A DNA stretch of 64,000 bases from Candidatus Yanofskybacteria bacterium CG10_big_fil_rev_8_21_14_0_10_36_16 (GCA_002794035.1 PCXQ01000004.1:224265-288264), one strand, 5' to 3'; positions 26,881 through 36,300 are shown, counted from the stretch's first letter. The notes: generated by a model from the letters alone, not told the origin. Translations and numbers: made by a program.

Positions 26881-27063
26881 TTACGCGGAAAACCCGCGTC
26901 GAGTCTTCCGTTGAGACGTCGAACGCCCCCCGGAAGTGTGGCGACGAGCCTGTCGGGTCGCCCAACTCCCCTTACCCTTCCAGGAAGGGTCATTGAGGTG
27001 CCGCCGGGCCTTCATGACCCGCGCTTGTCGCTTGTTTTTCTTTCGTCCGTTACCCTTCTGCAT
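26881..27063 (-). CDS. Very basic 60-residue protein, GC-rich gene
   Basis: The product is rich in Lys, Arg, Gly and Ser (QKGNGRKKNKRQARVMKARR, then a C-terminal SQRKTRRGFSA) with no hydrophobic core, like a nucleic-acid-binding or small ribosome-associated protein. I do not recognise the family. A GGAGG SD lies 8 nt before the ATG, and TATTATAGTACTATA-type -10 sequence lies upstream. The gene is GC-rich (35 of 60 bases in 27001-27060) in an AT-rich setting. Overlapping frames are also open because of the composition, so confidence is moderate. Confidence 0.55.
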   Translation of the reverse strand: MQKGNGRKKNKRQARVMKARRHLNDPSWKGKGSWATRQARRHTSGGRSTSQRKTRRGFSA

Positions 27064-27145
27064 GTGTCGAACCTCCGTATAGTACTATAATAAGTATAAC
27101 ATAAATAATAATTTAAGTCAACAATTCAATAGTTACGCCATGATT

Positions 27146-27151
27146 TAAAAT
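27146..27151 (+). promoter_or_regulatory. -10 hexamer for a leaderless start at 27159
   Basis: TAAAAT, then TAAATAG (7 nt), then ATG. Confidence 0.4.
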
Positions 27152-27158
27152 TAAATAG

Positions 27159-27302
27159 ATGAAAAAGAAACCAAACCAATCCCCCATTAAACTAAGAAGC
27201 GGTCTGCACCGCCCAACTCAAGTTGAAAAAGACAAAAGAAAAGGCCGAGGAAAAGAAAGGCAATCAATAAAAAACTCCTTAAATAGAGAGCCCGCACACT
27301 AA
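27159..27302 (+). CDS. Small basic 47-residue protein
   Basis: The ORF begins MKKKPNQSPIKLRSGLHRPT and ends with a Lys/Arg-rich segment. It has no membrane segment. A -10 hexamer lies 7 nt before the ATG and a long hairpin lies after the stop, which supports a real gene. It is divergent from the basic protein at 26881. The family is not recognised. Confidence 0.5.
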   Translation: MKKKPNQSPIKLRSGLHRPTQVEKDKRKGRGKERQSIKNSLNREPAH

Positions 27303-27321
27303 CAAGCAAATTCCTGCCAAA

Positions 27322-27386
27322 TTTATCCCCACACTCATGCATGAGTGTGGGGATAAAAACACCCCCGCTAATGCGGGGGCTTTATT
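27322..27386. terminator. Double terminator region
   Basis: At 27322-27358 a 16-bp stem with TTATCCCCACACTCAT arms is flanked by A/T runs. At 27362-27386 CCCCCGC-TAAT-GCGGGGG is followed by CTTTATT on plus and by TGTTTTTAT on minus. Together they end the 27159 (+) and 27415 (-) genes. Confidence 0.85.
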
Positions 27387-27414
27387 AAAACATCCATCCA
27401 ATTTTATGGATATT

Positions 27415-27804
27415 TTATTCCCTATCGGACATGCCGAGATTGGACCAAATTCGTGGATTTTTAACCCAATCTACCTTTCTAATAAAATCATCGCTCATGT
27501 ATAGCCCGGTACCACCTTTACAAACATTCATTTTTTTATAAGACGTCTTGCCATCTGGCCATACCAAATCAAAGTCCATGACCGCACATCCAACTTCATT
27601 AGGATAAACCTGGCCTGGATCAATTTTCACACCCTCAGGTGTATTAAATAATTCTGTTATTGCTACCATCTGGCCAATCCACGCTTGGCGATATTCTTCA
27701 CGATAAATATTATCTTCATCTTGATGCACAAAGAGATGAAAACCAAAGACACCAATAACAGCGCTGGCTCCTGCCATAAAAAAGAAAAGGTTAGAACCTT
27801 TCAT
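27415..27804 (-). CDS. Membrane-anchored hypothetical protein
   Basis: The 129-residue product has an N-terminal membrane segment (LFFFMAGASAVIGVFGFHLFV, about 5-25) and an external domain with two cysteines (EVGCAVMDFDL and MNVCKGGTG) that may pair. I do not recognise it. A TAGGAGG SD precedes the ATG. It lies 25 nt downstream of the 27830 gene on the same strand, so the two probably form an operon. Confidence 0.65.
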   Translation of the reverse strand: MKGSNLFFFMAGASAVIGVFGFHLFVHQDEDNIYREEYRQAWIGQMVAITELFNTPEGVKIDPGQVYPNEVGCAVMDFDLVWPDGKTSYKKMNVCKGGTGLYMSDDFIRKVDWVKNPRIWSNLGMSDRE

Positions 27805-27829
27805 CTCTGCCTCCTATTTCTTACACAAC

Positions 27830-28126
27830 CTACTGACAAGGCAAGGTTTCAATAGGCATATCTGGAGCAAAATGCTTGCTCTCGTCATAGTCAAAATACT
27901 CAATACTAATTTCAGTTGAACCTTCTTTAGCTTCCATTAGTGTCTCTAAAAATTGTGTATCAGTTAGTTTGGCAAGCTTAAAAACCATTAATTGTTCGGG
28001 CATACTCTTAACTTGAAAAGCCGTAATGCCTCTTTCTTGGAGACGAGCCCAGGTTCTAAGCATATAGAATTCATGGCCTAAGTCTTGCGGGTTAAACACA
28101 ACTTTGCCTATTGTTGCTTTGGTCAT
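27830..28126 (-). CDS. Small soluble hypothetical protein
   Basis: The product starts MTKATIGKVVFNPQDLGHEF at the ATG at 28126, which has a GGAGGG SD 5 nt upstream. A TTG 4 codons earlier overlaps that SD and is unlikely. The 98 residues are soluble and acidic at the C-terminus, with no motif I recognise. The gene pairs with the anchored protein at 27415. Confidence 0.65.
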   Translation of the reverse strand: MTKATIGKVVFNPQDLGHEFYMLRTWARLQERGITAFQVKSMPEQLMVFKLAKLTDTQFLETLMEAKEGSTEISIEYFDYDESKHFAPDMPIETLPCQ

Positions 28127-28230
28127 TTTTCCCTCCAATTGTTAATTTATACTGGTCAAAATATAACACATTATCATGTTTAAAGTCAAGCATTAAACGA
28201 TAAGTAATCGGATCCCTCCAAAGGCGGGCA

Positions 28231-28268
28231 AACAAAGACGGCCCCGCCTTGGCGGGGCCGTCTTTGTT
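28231..28268 (-). terminator. Terminator after the GT2 gene
   Basis: An 18-bp perfect stem around GACGGCCCCGCC / GGCGGGGCCGTC, flanked by AACAAA and TTTGTT, lies just after the minus-strand GT2 stop. Confidence 0.8.
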
Positions 28269-28293
28269 ATTATTTATCTCTTGTTGTTAAGAT

Positions 28294-29865
28294 TTACTTT
28301 TTAATTCTATCCTTTGGTGTTACCCAAAATCCCATATACTTTCCTAGCATCAAGCGTGTTTGAGCTTCCAATCCCGGGAAAGCCCCAAGCAATATCATAG
28401 TTACAGGCATTAGAGCCCATTGTAAAATCATTAGAAGATGTTTGAACCTGCCAAGTTTTGGAGGACGAGGAGGCAATATCAAAATTGACAAAATAGCTGA
28501 CGAAACAAGACCAACCATAGCAAAGGTCATTATGCCTCTAGTAATAAACGGTAGGTTGTAAGACAACACCGTCTTATTAAACTCCACTCCCCCAAGTGCA
28601 ATAGGTAGCCAACCAAGAAGGAAAATAATAATCGCGTTTGTGGACCACGACCAAAAACTTTCTATTATAGTAAAGCCGAGATACAACTTTTTCTTAAGAG
28701 GAACAAGTTTATTTTTAACAAAACCAAACATGAAGTAAGGCACATTTTCAACTCCCCACCCCCAGCGCCTTTGCTGTTTGTAAATATTTATCATGGTCTG
28801 CCAAAAAGAATGCGCAACATTTGCATCCATTGATACGGGAAAATATAGCGACTCATTTCTGTAATTACCGTCATACCTTAAAAACGCCTGCCAAAATATT
28901 CTTGAGTCCTCCGAGACCATATTGTGTTGCCAAAAATCTATATCAACCAAAACCTTAAACGGCATTGAATGGCTTGAAAAGGTTGTTGAGCTTTCTACTC
29001 TTTCTTGTTTTATTGTGTGCCAAAAAGTAGCAGAAAATGCCACCACCCTAGCAAATGCAGGCGCTTCCCAAATATTATTAACATAAAAAGGAACCGGCTG
29101 ATATGAAGCATAGAGCGGATCCTTTGTTGTCAGATAAACATACGACAAACGGCCAAAATACTCAGGCATTATAACTGTGTCTATATCAAAAGCAGAAGTA
29201 ATTATTTTCTCATAAGGAATACCGTTTTTGTCTGCGTAATTTTCTTTAAACCATTTACCGGCATAGGCGATGTTTGAACCCTTCCCCGCAAGTTCACCCG
29301 GTATGTTGCCGGGGTGTTTAACAACAAAAAACTCACGGAAAATATTTTGATATTTAGATTTTAGTTCATCGGCTATTTTGTCATTAAATTCATCCCCCGC
29401 CCTGTCTTCCTGAGCAATAACCACCACTATTTTATCCTTTGGATAGTTTGCTTTTGCTATTGATTCTATGCCTGCCTCTACGGTTTCGAGGGGTTCCTTG
29501 TACATAGGCAACAGCACTAAATGTGTTAGGTCTTCCCATGAATTCATCCCTAGTTCCGGACTAGCTATTTTTACCACCTTAACCTTTTCTAGCCAGTTAT
29601 CATTCATATTTTGACGGACCTTTCCAAAAGCAACACGAAGATGAAGTGATAAGTAGACGGTTTTAATAAACCAGTAAACATCGAATATTATAATAAAAAG
29701 AGCCATGAAAACCGGGGTCATGGCAGATAACAAAAAAATTAAGATTATTGTCAGCCAAGCCAAAACACCCGGCAAAATTTCAAAAGACCGGTATAACAGC
29801 CGGTCTTTCTTATTGGCCAAGTCAGAGGCCTTTGATAATTTTGAGTAATATTCGTAAGGAACCAT
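28294..29865 (-). CDS. Membrane glycosyltransferase family 2 (processive type)
   Basis: The 523-residue protein has two N-terminal membrane segments (about 30-72), a cytoplasmic GT2 domain and several C-terminal segments, the layout of processive polysaccharide synthases. Motifs are LVLLPMYKEPLETVEAGIES, the DID acidic site (TSAFDIDTVIMPEY), EDSRIFWQAF and QQRRWGWGVEN (the Q-x-x-R-W motif). It likely exports or extends a surface glycan; the sugar is unknown. A 130-bp dispersed repeat lies directly upstream. Confidence 0.85.
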   Translation of the reverse strand: MVPYEYYSKLSKASDLANKKDRLLYRSFEILPGVLAWLTIILIFLLSAMTPVFMALFIIIFDVYWFIKTVYLSLHLRVAFGKVRQNMNDNWLEKVKVVKIASPELGMNSWEDLTHLVLLPMYKEPLETVEAGIESIAKANYPKDKIVVVIAQEDRAGDEFNDKIADELKSKYQNIFREFFVVKHPGNIPGELAGKGSNIAYAGKWFKENYADKNGIPYEKIITSAFDIDTVIMPEYFGRLSYVYLTTKDPLYASYQPVPFYVNNIWEAPAFARVVAFSATFWHTIKQERVESSTTFSSHSMPFKVLVDIDFWQHNMVSEDSRIFWQAFLRYDGNYRNESLYFPVSMDANVAHSFWQTMINIYKQQRRWGWGVENVPYFMFGFVKNKLVPLKKKLYLGFTIIESFWSWSTNAIIIFLLGWLPIALGGVEFNKTVLSYNLPFITRGIMTFAMVGLVSSAILSILILPPRPPKLGRFKHLLMILQWALMPVTMILLGAFPGLEAQTRLMLGKYMGFWVTPKDRIKK

Positions 29866-29874
29866 TATTTATTA

Positions 29875-30010
29875 AAAAAATAATAATAAATCTAAAGTCC
29901 TAAGCTCAAAACCCAAACCAAATCCAAAGCACAAAATATTTAAATAAAACTTTTTTAATTATTAAAATTTAATTATTGGTTAGGATTTTGAATTTTAGAT
30001 TTTAGATTTA
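29875..30010. repeat. Dispersed AT-rich repeat, copy A
   Basis: This stretch matches 61497-61645 over about 130 bp with many small changes, including AAATCTAAAATCTAAAATTC-like blocks, CCAATAATTAA and CTTTGGATTTG. Both copies sit directly upstream of a minus-strand glycosyltransferase gene. No ORF is present. Confidence 0.65.
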
Positions 30011-30059
30011 AAAAATCTTTGCTTCAATTTTATTAAAACAAAAGGGGCAACAAACAAAT

Positions 30060-31025
30060 TTAAAAATCAAGCAAAAATTGGTATAGCCCATCCTCTTTGC
30101 CTATTTTACCACTTTTCATATTAATGTCTAGGTCTGCAAGATGAGTAAATCCGCTTTTAAGCTTTTCGTAACTGAAATTTCTACAATACCCATATGATTT
30201 TTCCATAACCCAAGAATTAAGTTTTAATTTTTTAGCTATACTTGAATAAGGGTGAGCTTTTTCCATTAAATCTTTAATGGATATCAAGGTTCTCAGTTGA
30301 TATGCAATCATTGAAACAATATATTGAGGATCTTGCCTATGAGACAATTGTTGTTCAAGCAAGAAAAGGGCGTGTGCCTTATTATTTGCAGACAAAGCAT
30401 CAAGCATCTTGAAAATACTATCCTCGCTTGAATCTGAAATGAGTAGCTCAATATCATCTTCAGTTATTTGAGATCCATTTTTAAAAGAAGCGAGCTTTTG
30501 AATTTCATTATATAAACGCCATGAATCATTCCCCGTTACAGATATTAATTTATTAGCATTTTTACTGCTAATACTCGCACCCGCCGACTTTGCTTCCTTT
30601 ATAACCCAATTATTCAATTCAGAGCCAGATATTGGCTCAATTGATTGGGCCTGTGATGGCTTTGAGCTTAAAACTTTCCATAATAAATTATTTTTTTGCT
30701 TTAAGGCCCCCGATGTTAAATTTTCTATAAAAACTAAAGTTATTTTATTATCCTTACTCAAATGCCTATCTTTGATCATCTCATAAACATTTTTGCTGTG
30801 AGAAGATATAAATACATTTTCACAAATTATTAGCTTTTCCGGCTCAAATAAAGAAACGGCCTTAATTTTATCAGACAATTCTTTAAATTGACTGTCTTCC
30901 TCCTGACTTAAATCAAATTTAAAAACTGCGGTATTATTACCGAGTTTTTCCTTATACTGTGATTCAATCAAATTAACAGCTTGCCTGAGCCTATAGTTGT
31001 CTAAGCCATATAAAAATAAAAGCAT
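30060..31025 (-). CDS. holA: DNA polymerase III delta subunit
   Basis: HolA is the clamp-loader subunit that opens the beta clamp. The 321-residue protein has the family start (LLFLYGLDNYRLRQAVNLI), the domain II region (FIENLTSGALKQKN), the conserved LISVTGNDSWRLYNEIQKLA segment and the C-terminal collar part (IVSMIAYQLRTLI). A TTGGAC/TACGAT promoter with a 16-nt spacer lies just upstream, giving an expected 5' UTR of only about 2 nt. Confidence 0.9.
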   Translation of the reverse strand: MLLFLYGLDNYRLRQAVNLIESQYKEKLGNNTAVFKFDLSQEEDSQFKELSDKIKAVSLFEPEKLIICENVFISSHSKNVYEMIKDRHLSKDNKITLVFIENLTSGALKQKNNLLWKVLSSKPSQAQSIEPISGSELNNWVIKEAKSAGASISSKNANKLISVTGNDSWRLYNEIQKLASFKNGSQITEDDIELLISDSSEDSIFKMLDALSANNKAHALFLLEQQLSHRQDPQYIVSMIAYQLRTLISIKDLMEKAHPYSSIAKKLKLNSWVMEKSYGYCRNFSYEKLKSGFTHLADLDINMKSGKIGKEDGLYQFLLDF

Positions 31026-31071
31026 ATGCTACAAATCGTAAGCTATGTAAATTATTGTCCAACTTATTATG

Positions 31072-32070
31072 TTAGAATTCATCCTCAAAAACTATTTCAA
31101 CCCAAATAGGGCCTGAGACAAAATTAGCATCGGCTCCAGAATTGTCATAAAAATGAAGACCGTCTGTGCTTTTTTCTTTTGACCACTGTCCTTCTATTTT
31201 AATACCATTTTGATAAATTACTGCCTTACCAGATCCTGTGGTTTTTACTCTTATATAATCTTTGTCTACTGGAGAATAGTCTGTAAACATAACAACAACA
31301 TTTTTTGCTTCTACTTGCTCCCCCGTTAATAGGTCAATCTCCTCTTCACCAGCCCTTGCCCTTAAATAAATATTTTCATTTGGATTATACTTCCAACGAA
31401 CCTCATAGTTGCCGCCATAAAGCGGAGGGGGGTCAGTTATTCCTTTATTTTCACCCTCAAGGGCATGTTTATATTTTGTTTTAGAACCCTTGGTTTCGTA
31501 TTCAAAATCTTCAATTGCCTCACTTAACAACTCTTCTGAAATAAACCCATTATGAGGACGAGGTACTGATTTTTTTCTAAAAAAGTAAGTACTTTCATAT
31601 TTTAAAGCATCAATATTGTCGGTCGCGCCATTATTTAAATGTTCAAGAGCCTGTTTTTCGCCGCCCCAATGTATATAAATAGCATCAAGACCCTGCACTA
31701 AAGGTATGAAATCCAGACGCGAAGAACGAATAGAACCAATCTCCTTTGGAATTTCACATTGAAAAACTGCCATAAGCCTTGTTATACCGCTAGGCGCTAC
31801 GATCATTTCAAAAACCATATCAGCATTGCTTAATCCAGAAAGGGGCCTAGCCTCAGGGTCCATGGCTATCATTACCGCAATAGGTCTTCTCTCTGCATTA
31901 TCACACTCAATTCCTGCCAATGCGCTTTGAGAATAAAAGCCCTCAAGATCGCTATTATTTTGAGGCAGTATGCTTATATCTCTGCTTGAAAATATCACGA
32001 ACAAAAAAACCGCCAATGCAATTATCGGTGTTAAAGCTATAATTATATTTAAAACTAATTTACGATTCAT
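31072..32070 (-). CDS. DUF3048 (YerB-like) anchored protein
   Basis: The 332-residue protein has an N-terminal membrane segment (about 7-28) and a DUF3048 domain with RRPIAVMIAMDPEARPLSGLSNADMVFE, GITRLMAVFQ, IGSIRSSRLDF and PRPHNGFIS. DUF3048 proteins are lipoproteins or anchored proteins of unknown biochemical role. The C-terminal part (about 215-332) is the paired C-terminal DUF3048 region. No SD is visible. Confidence 0.85.
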   Translation of the reverse strand: MNRKLVLNIIIALTPIIALAVFLFVIFSSRDISILPQNNSDLEGFYSQSALAGIECDNAERRPIAVMIAMDPEARPLSGLSNADMVFEMIVAPSGITRLMAVFQCEIPKEIGSIRSSRLDFIPLVQGLDAIYIHWGGEKQALEHLNNGATDNIDALKYESTYFFRKKSVPRPHNGFISEELLSEAIEDFEYETKGSKTKYKHALEGENKGITDPPPLYGGNYEVRWKYNPNENIYLRARAGEEEIDLLTGEQVEAKNVVVMFTDYSPVDKDYIRVKTTGSGKAVIYQNGIKIEGQWSKEKSTDGLHFYDNSGADANFVSGPIWVEIVFEDEF

Positions 32071-32169
32071 TTTTTTGTTTCGTTTGCTTAAATATTAACC
32101 TCTATTATTTTTGATGAACCGGACCCGCCAAAATTTTTATTTCATAAAAACTTAAGCGGGCAAGCAATA

Positions 32170-33111
32170 TTATTTTTGATGAATTGGACAGTAGTGAGCT
32201 GAACGTCCACCTACTTTCAATCTTTTTATTATACCTCCGTCATTTTTTGAGCATTTTTGCCCAGTTTTTTGATAAGCCTTAGTCATGTTTTGAAAATCGC
32301 CCTTAGTGCCGTCCAGTTTCCTGTAATCCTGCTCGCTATCCCCCTTAGCCTTGATTGCTTTTTTTAAGACGAATTTAATATATTTATAGATTTTTTTAAG
32401 ATCCTGTGTATCTAATGATTCGACACGGTGAGTTGGCAAAATACCTGAGTACCACAATATCTCATCTGAATATATATTGCCTATGCCTGCTATAAAAAAC
32501 GGATCCATCAAAACCTGCTTTACCTTGCCTTTTTTATTTTTAAATAATTCTTTAAATTTTTTAAAAGTAAATTTAGGATCAAGCGGTTCAGGACCCAACC
32601 TGCCTATATCCCCCACACTACCTATTTTATCATTATCTGCCAGATATATCTTCCCAAACCTCCTTAAGTCAGATAGCCCGATCATTTTGCCGTTATTTAA
32701 AAATAAAATAAATCTTATGTGCCTATTAAAAGGATCATCTGCCAGAGGGCCGTTTTCTGCAGGCAACCATTTTTGATTATCAAATTTATCATTGTTTTTA
32801 ATTTTGCTTATTAATTCCTTATCCTTAAGTTTGATCAATTCTTTCCTCGGAATCCACTTGCCGTATAATAGATGACCGGATATTTTCTGGTGTATAGCCA
32901 TAGTTTTATGTCCTGATAATTTAATTATTATATATTTTGCTCTTCTTTTTACATGCAAAATCTCCCTGCCCTTAATCTCTTTTCTAAATTGTGGCAAAGA
33001 ATGAGTTTTTATTGTTTTTGGCCAATCAGTCCAAGCATCGGTTAATTTAAAACCTTTAACCTTTTTATTTAATTGGCGCACAATTGTTTCTACTTCCGGT
33101 AATTCAGGCAT
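32170..33111 (-). CDS. mutM: Formamidopyrimidine-DNA glycosylase (Fpg/MutM)
   Basis: The enzyme removes 8-oxoguanine and nicks the abasic site. The N-terminus MPELPEVETIVRQL supplies Pro2 and Glu3, and GRRAK-like basic and H2TH segments follow (DPFFIAGIGNIYSDEILW). The C-terminal zinc finger is altered: it reads CSKNDGG and later CPIHQ where the family has CxxC twice, so one Cys is Asn and one is His. The GGRSAHYC loop with the conserved Arg is kept. Length of 313 is slightly long. Confidence 0.93.
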   Translation of the reverse strand: MPELPEVETIVRQLNKKVKGFKLTDAWTDWPKTIKTHSLPQFRKEIKGREILHVKRRAKYIIIKLSGHKTMAIHQKISGHLLYGKWIPRKELIKLKDKELISKIKNNDKFDNQKWLPAENGPLADDPFNRHIRFILFLNNGKMIGLSDLRRFGKIYLADNDKIGSVGDIGRLGPEPLDPKFTFKKFKELFKNKKGKVKQVLMDPFFIAGIGNIYSDEILWYSGILPTHRVESLDTQDLKKIYKYIKFVLKKAIKAKGDSEQDYRKLDGTKGDFQNMTKAYQKTGQKCSKNDGGIIKRLKVGGRSAHYCPIHQK

Positions 33112-33194
33112 AATAATTTATTTAATTACATAATAAACATAGCCAATATTAAGACAAAATAAAACCCCCTGAAATTTATTCAAGAGGTCATTTA

Positions 33195-33728
33195 TTAATC
33201 TCCCAACGAATCCAATGCCCGCACACGAGAAGATGCGGGATCAATACCTAGTCTAATTAAAAAATCTTTGACCCTTTGTTTGCTGCCTAAAATTGTGGCA
33301 GCTACATGATCTGCTGCCTTATCACTGTCACCATTTAAATAAATATGTGCTAATTCATGCGCGATAAGAGTTTCAAGATCCTCTCTGCTAAATGACTCAA
33401 CTACTCCCGGAAGAAGATACACGTAATAAAATTTGTAGTTATTGTCATAACCAACCAAAGCGGGAATATTTAAATCCTCATAAACAAAAAAATGCACATT
33501 ATTAAAGTGAACAAATGGTTCCCTTTGATTAACAAAAATGCAAACATCCAAGGCTTTTTGATTTATCAGTTCTAGCCTAGTAGGAGTCTTCGAATCAGAA
33601 GAACTCAATGAGTCTGGAAAAAACAAAGCTGCAATCAATACTACTAATAAAATTAACCCCAAACATATAACAACAACACCTGCCCATACCAAACAAGATC
33701 TGAAATGTTCTTTGAATTCTTCAGGCAC
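33195..33728 (-). CDS. Small membrane-anchored gluzincin-like metallopeptidase
   Basis: The 177-residue protein has one membrane segment (about 12-34) and a C-terminal domain with HELAH (HExxH zinc site) followed by DSDKAADHVAATILG, which resembles the ExxAD element of M48-type peptidases with Asp for Glu. It is much shorter than M48 enzymes. Target is unknown. The start is GTG at 33728, set by a strong AGGAGG SD. It follows polA by 30 nt on the same strand. Confidence 0.7.
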   Translation of the reverse strand: MPEEFKEHFRSCLVWAGVVVICLGLILLVVLIAALFFPDSLSSSDSKTPTRLELINQKALDVCIFVNQREPFVHFNNVHFFVYEDLNIPALVGYDNNYKFYYVYLLPGVVESFSREDLETLIAHELAHIYLNGDSDKAADHVAATILGSKQRVKDFLIRLGIDPASSRVRALDSLGD

Positions 33729-33758
33729 AAAATCCTCCTTTTAAAAGTTCTGCATATT

Positions 33759-36248
33759 CTACCAACTACTTCCAAATTCTACATCAACAATTAAGGGTAC
33801 GTCAAATTTATGCACCGATTCCATAACATTTTTTATTTTTGGAGATAATTCATCAATTAAGCTGTCTTTTATTTCTATCACTAGCTCATCATGAACCTGC
33901 AATAGCATCAGAGCATCTTGTTTAAGATTGTTTTTATTTAAATAATTATAAACCTCTATCATGGCAAGTTTCATAATGTCAGCTGCCGTTCCCTGTACGG
34001 GCATATTTACTGCCATGCGTTCAGCATAAGCTCTGACCTGAGGCATGGTTGAATAAATATCCTGCATGGAACGGCGGCGGCCAAATAAAGTTTCTACATA
34101 ACCGTCTTGCTTAGCTTTTGCTTTTGTTTCTTCAATATATTTTGCAATACCGGAAAATTCCTCAAAATAACGGTCTATAAATTCCCGCGCCCTAGCTCTA
34201 TCAACACCCGAGGCTCTCATAAAACCAACCGGCCCCATACCATAAAGGATGCCGAAGTTAAGAACCTTGGCCTGTCGCCTCATTTCAGAATTTACTTTTT
34301 CCGACTCAACCCCAAATATTTCGGCAGCTGTAATTTTGTGTATGTCATCCCCTCTTTTAAATGCCTTTATTAGTTTTTCATCACCCGCAAGATGAGCAAC
34401 AATTCTTAGCTCCACTTGTGAGTAGTCAAAAGAAACCAATTTAAAACCTTTTTCAGCGACAAATGCCTTGCGAAACTTTCTCCCCAGCTCAGTTCTTATG
34501 GGAATATTCTGTAAATTAGGATCCTGTGATGACAGACGGCCCGTTGCTGTTCCCATTTGGTTATAAGTGGTATGTAATCGGCCAGTTTCCTGGTTTATCA
34601 ATGTCGGGAAAGGTTCAATATAAGTACTTTTTAGCTTTTGAAGCTCTCTGTACTGTAAAATAAAATCTATTGCAGGATGTTCGCCTCGTATCTTCTCCAA
34701 TTCCGGAGCAGCAGTTGATTTAGCTCCGCCTGTGGTTTTCCTAACTCGTCCTTTAATTTCAAGCTTATCGAACAAAACTTCCCCGAGTTGTTGAGGGGAA
34801 TTAATATTAAATTCTACCCCGACCAGCTTGTGTATCTTCTTTTCAAGTATCGAAAGTTCCTTAGTAGCTTTTGCAAGAAGCTCGGATAAAATTTTGGTAT
34901 CAATTTTTATACCATTTAATTCCATCTCTGCTAATACTCGGACAAGAGGCATCTCTATATCTTCAAAAACCTTGTTTAGTTTTTGAGAATCAATCTTGTT
35001 TTCAAGTACTCCTTTTAAGCGCCAAAGATTATTCCTGTAATCTTGAGTGGGCATTTCGTTAAACTCACCATAATAAATCTTTTCAAATTCATAATTCCTA
35101 AACTCAGGATTTAATAAATAAGCAGCTATTTTGGTATCAAAAGATTTTCCCTTAAAATCCTCACCGGAACGAATCATTTTTTTATAAAAAGTCTTAAGGC
35201 CATGACCTAAAATCTCCTTGGCTCCTCCCCTAACCTCTTTTAATGCCTCATCTTCAAGGCCCAAATGATAGTAAGCCAAACTTTCATTATAATCTTTCTT
35301 TGTTTTTGAGGATTTTGTATTTTCATCAAAATCTGAACCAATACTCAGTCCGATTTCAGGCAAACGCCTTACCAGACTAGAAAACCCTAAATCTCTAAAT
35401 ATTTTTTCTACTTTTTCTCCATCAATATTTTTCTTCCAATCAGTATCTTTTATTGAAAATCCAACATCAAGATCAGTAACTATAGTTGAAAGTTGTTTTG
35501 AGAAAAATGCTTGGTCTTTATTTTCAATAAGTTTTTCTGCCAATTTAACGCTAACGGGCTTTTTTAGCTTCTTAACATCGGTTTTTTCAATGTATTCATA
35601 TAATTTTTCTAAACTGCCATATTCTTTTATTAAAATCGTAGCAGTTTTCTCGCCTATACCTGGCACTCCGGGGATATTGTCTGATGGATCTCCTTTTAAA
35701 CCTTTATAATCATTCATTTGGTCAGGCCTTAAACCATAACGCTCCATTATTGCTTTTTCATCGTACAATATTGTATCGCTCATGCCTTTTCTTAATGTAA
35801 ATACAACAATCTTGTCATCATCTACCAGCTGAAGCGTATCTAAATCCCCTGTTGTAATATAAACCTTTAAATCTTTTTCTTTTTTTAATGAAGTCGCAAC
35901 AGTACCAATGACATCGTCAGCTTCATAACCCTTTTTTTCATAAACAGGAATACCAAAAGCTTCAAGAACCTCTCTCACCATGTCCATCTGACTGTAAAGC
36001 TCATCAGGCGCTTTTACTCTGTGGGCTTTGTAATCTTCAAATTCTTCATGCCTAAAAGTAGGACCTGCCAAATCAAATGTAGCCGCAATATAATCTGGCT
36101 TAAGCTCCTTTATCATCTTCATTAATATTGAAGAAAAACCAAAAACAGCGTTGGTAACAACGCCCTGTGGAGAGGTCAAAGGAGGCAAAGCATGAAAAGC
36201 TCTGTGCACCAATGCATTACCATCAATTAATACAAGCTTTTTAGCCAA
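33759..36248 (-). CDS. polA: DNA polymerase I
   Basis: Pol I fills gaps and removes RNA primers. The 829 residues comprise the 5' nuclease (about 1-290, LVLIDGNALVHRAFHA, TGDLDTLQLV, GVPGIGEKTA), a vestigial 3'-5' exonuclease region (about 310-440) and the polymerase domain (motif A FDYSQVELR, motif B RRQAKVLNFGILYGM, motif C QVHDELVIE). The exonuclease region lacks the DxE metal motif, so proofreading is probably absent, as in Taq polymerase. The start is TTG at 36248, since the family start MAKKLVLIDGNA begins there. Confidence 0.95.
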   Translation of the reverse strand: MAKKLVLIDGNALVHRAFHALPPLTSPQGVVTNAVFGFSSILMKMIKELKPDYIAATFDLAGPTFRHEEFEDYKAHRVKAPDELYSQMDMVREVLEAFGIPVYEKKGYEADDVIGTVATSLKKEKDLKVYITTGDLDTLQLVDDDKIVVFTLRKGMSDTILYDEKAIMERYGLRPDQMNDYKGLKGDPSDNIPGVPGIGEKTATILIKEYGSLEKLYEYIEKTDVKKLKKPVSVKLAEKLIENKDQAFFSKQLSTIVTDLDVGFSIKDTDWKKNIDGEKVEKIFRDLGFSSLVRRLPEIGLSIGSDFDENTKSSKTKKDYNESLAYYHLGLEDEALKEVRGGAKEILGHGLKTFYKKMIRSGEDFKGKSFDTKIAAYLLNPEFRNYEFEKIYYGEFNEMPTQDYRNNLWRLKGVLENKIDSQKLNKVFEDIEMPLVRVLAEMELNGIKIDTKILSELLAKATKELSILEKKIHKLVGVEFNINSPQQLGEVLFDKLEIKGRVRKTTGGAKSTAAPELEKIRGEHPAIDFILQYRELQKLKSTYIEPFPTLINQETGRLHTTYNQMGTATGRLSSQDPNLQNIPIRTELGRKFRKAFVAEKGFKLVSFDYSQVELRIVAHLAGDEKLIKAFKRGDDIHKITAAEIFGVESEKVNSEMRRQAKVLNFGILYGMGPVGFMRASGVDRARAREFIDRYFEEFSGIAKYIEETKAKAKQDGYVETLFGRRRSMQDIYSTMPQVRAYAERMAVNMPVQGTAADIMKLAMIEVYNYLNKNNLKQDALMLLQVHDELVIEIKDSLIDELSPKIKNVMESVHKFDVPLIVDVEFGSSW

Positions 36249-36300
36249 AAACTTGCAGAATCAAGAATCTAGAATTAAGAATTAAGGCTTAAAACTTAAT

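Noticed and set aside
26679..26993. 104-residue minus-strand ORF across the ldt gene end and the GC-rich stretch
   Set aside because: It overlaps the conserved transpeptidase end on the other strand and is a by-product of GC-rich sequence; it lacks an SD.
27322..27358. TTATCCCCACA and its complement as DnaA boxes
   Set aside because: The spacing has two extra C bases against TTATCCACA, and the pair forms a terminator-like hairpin.
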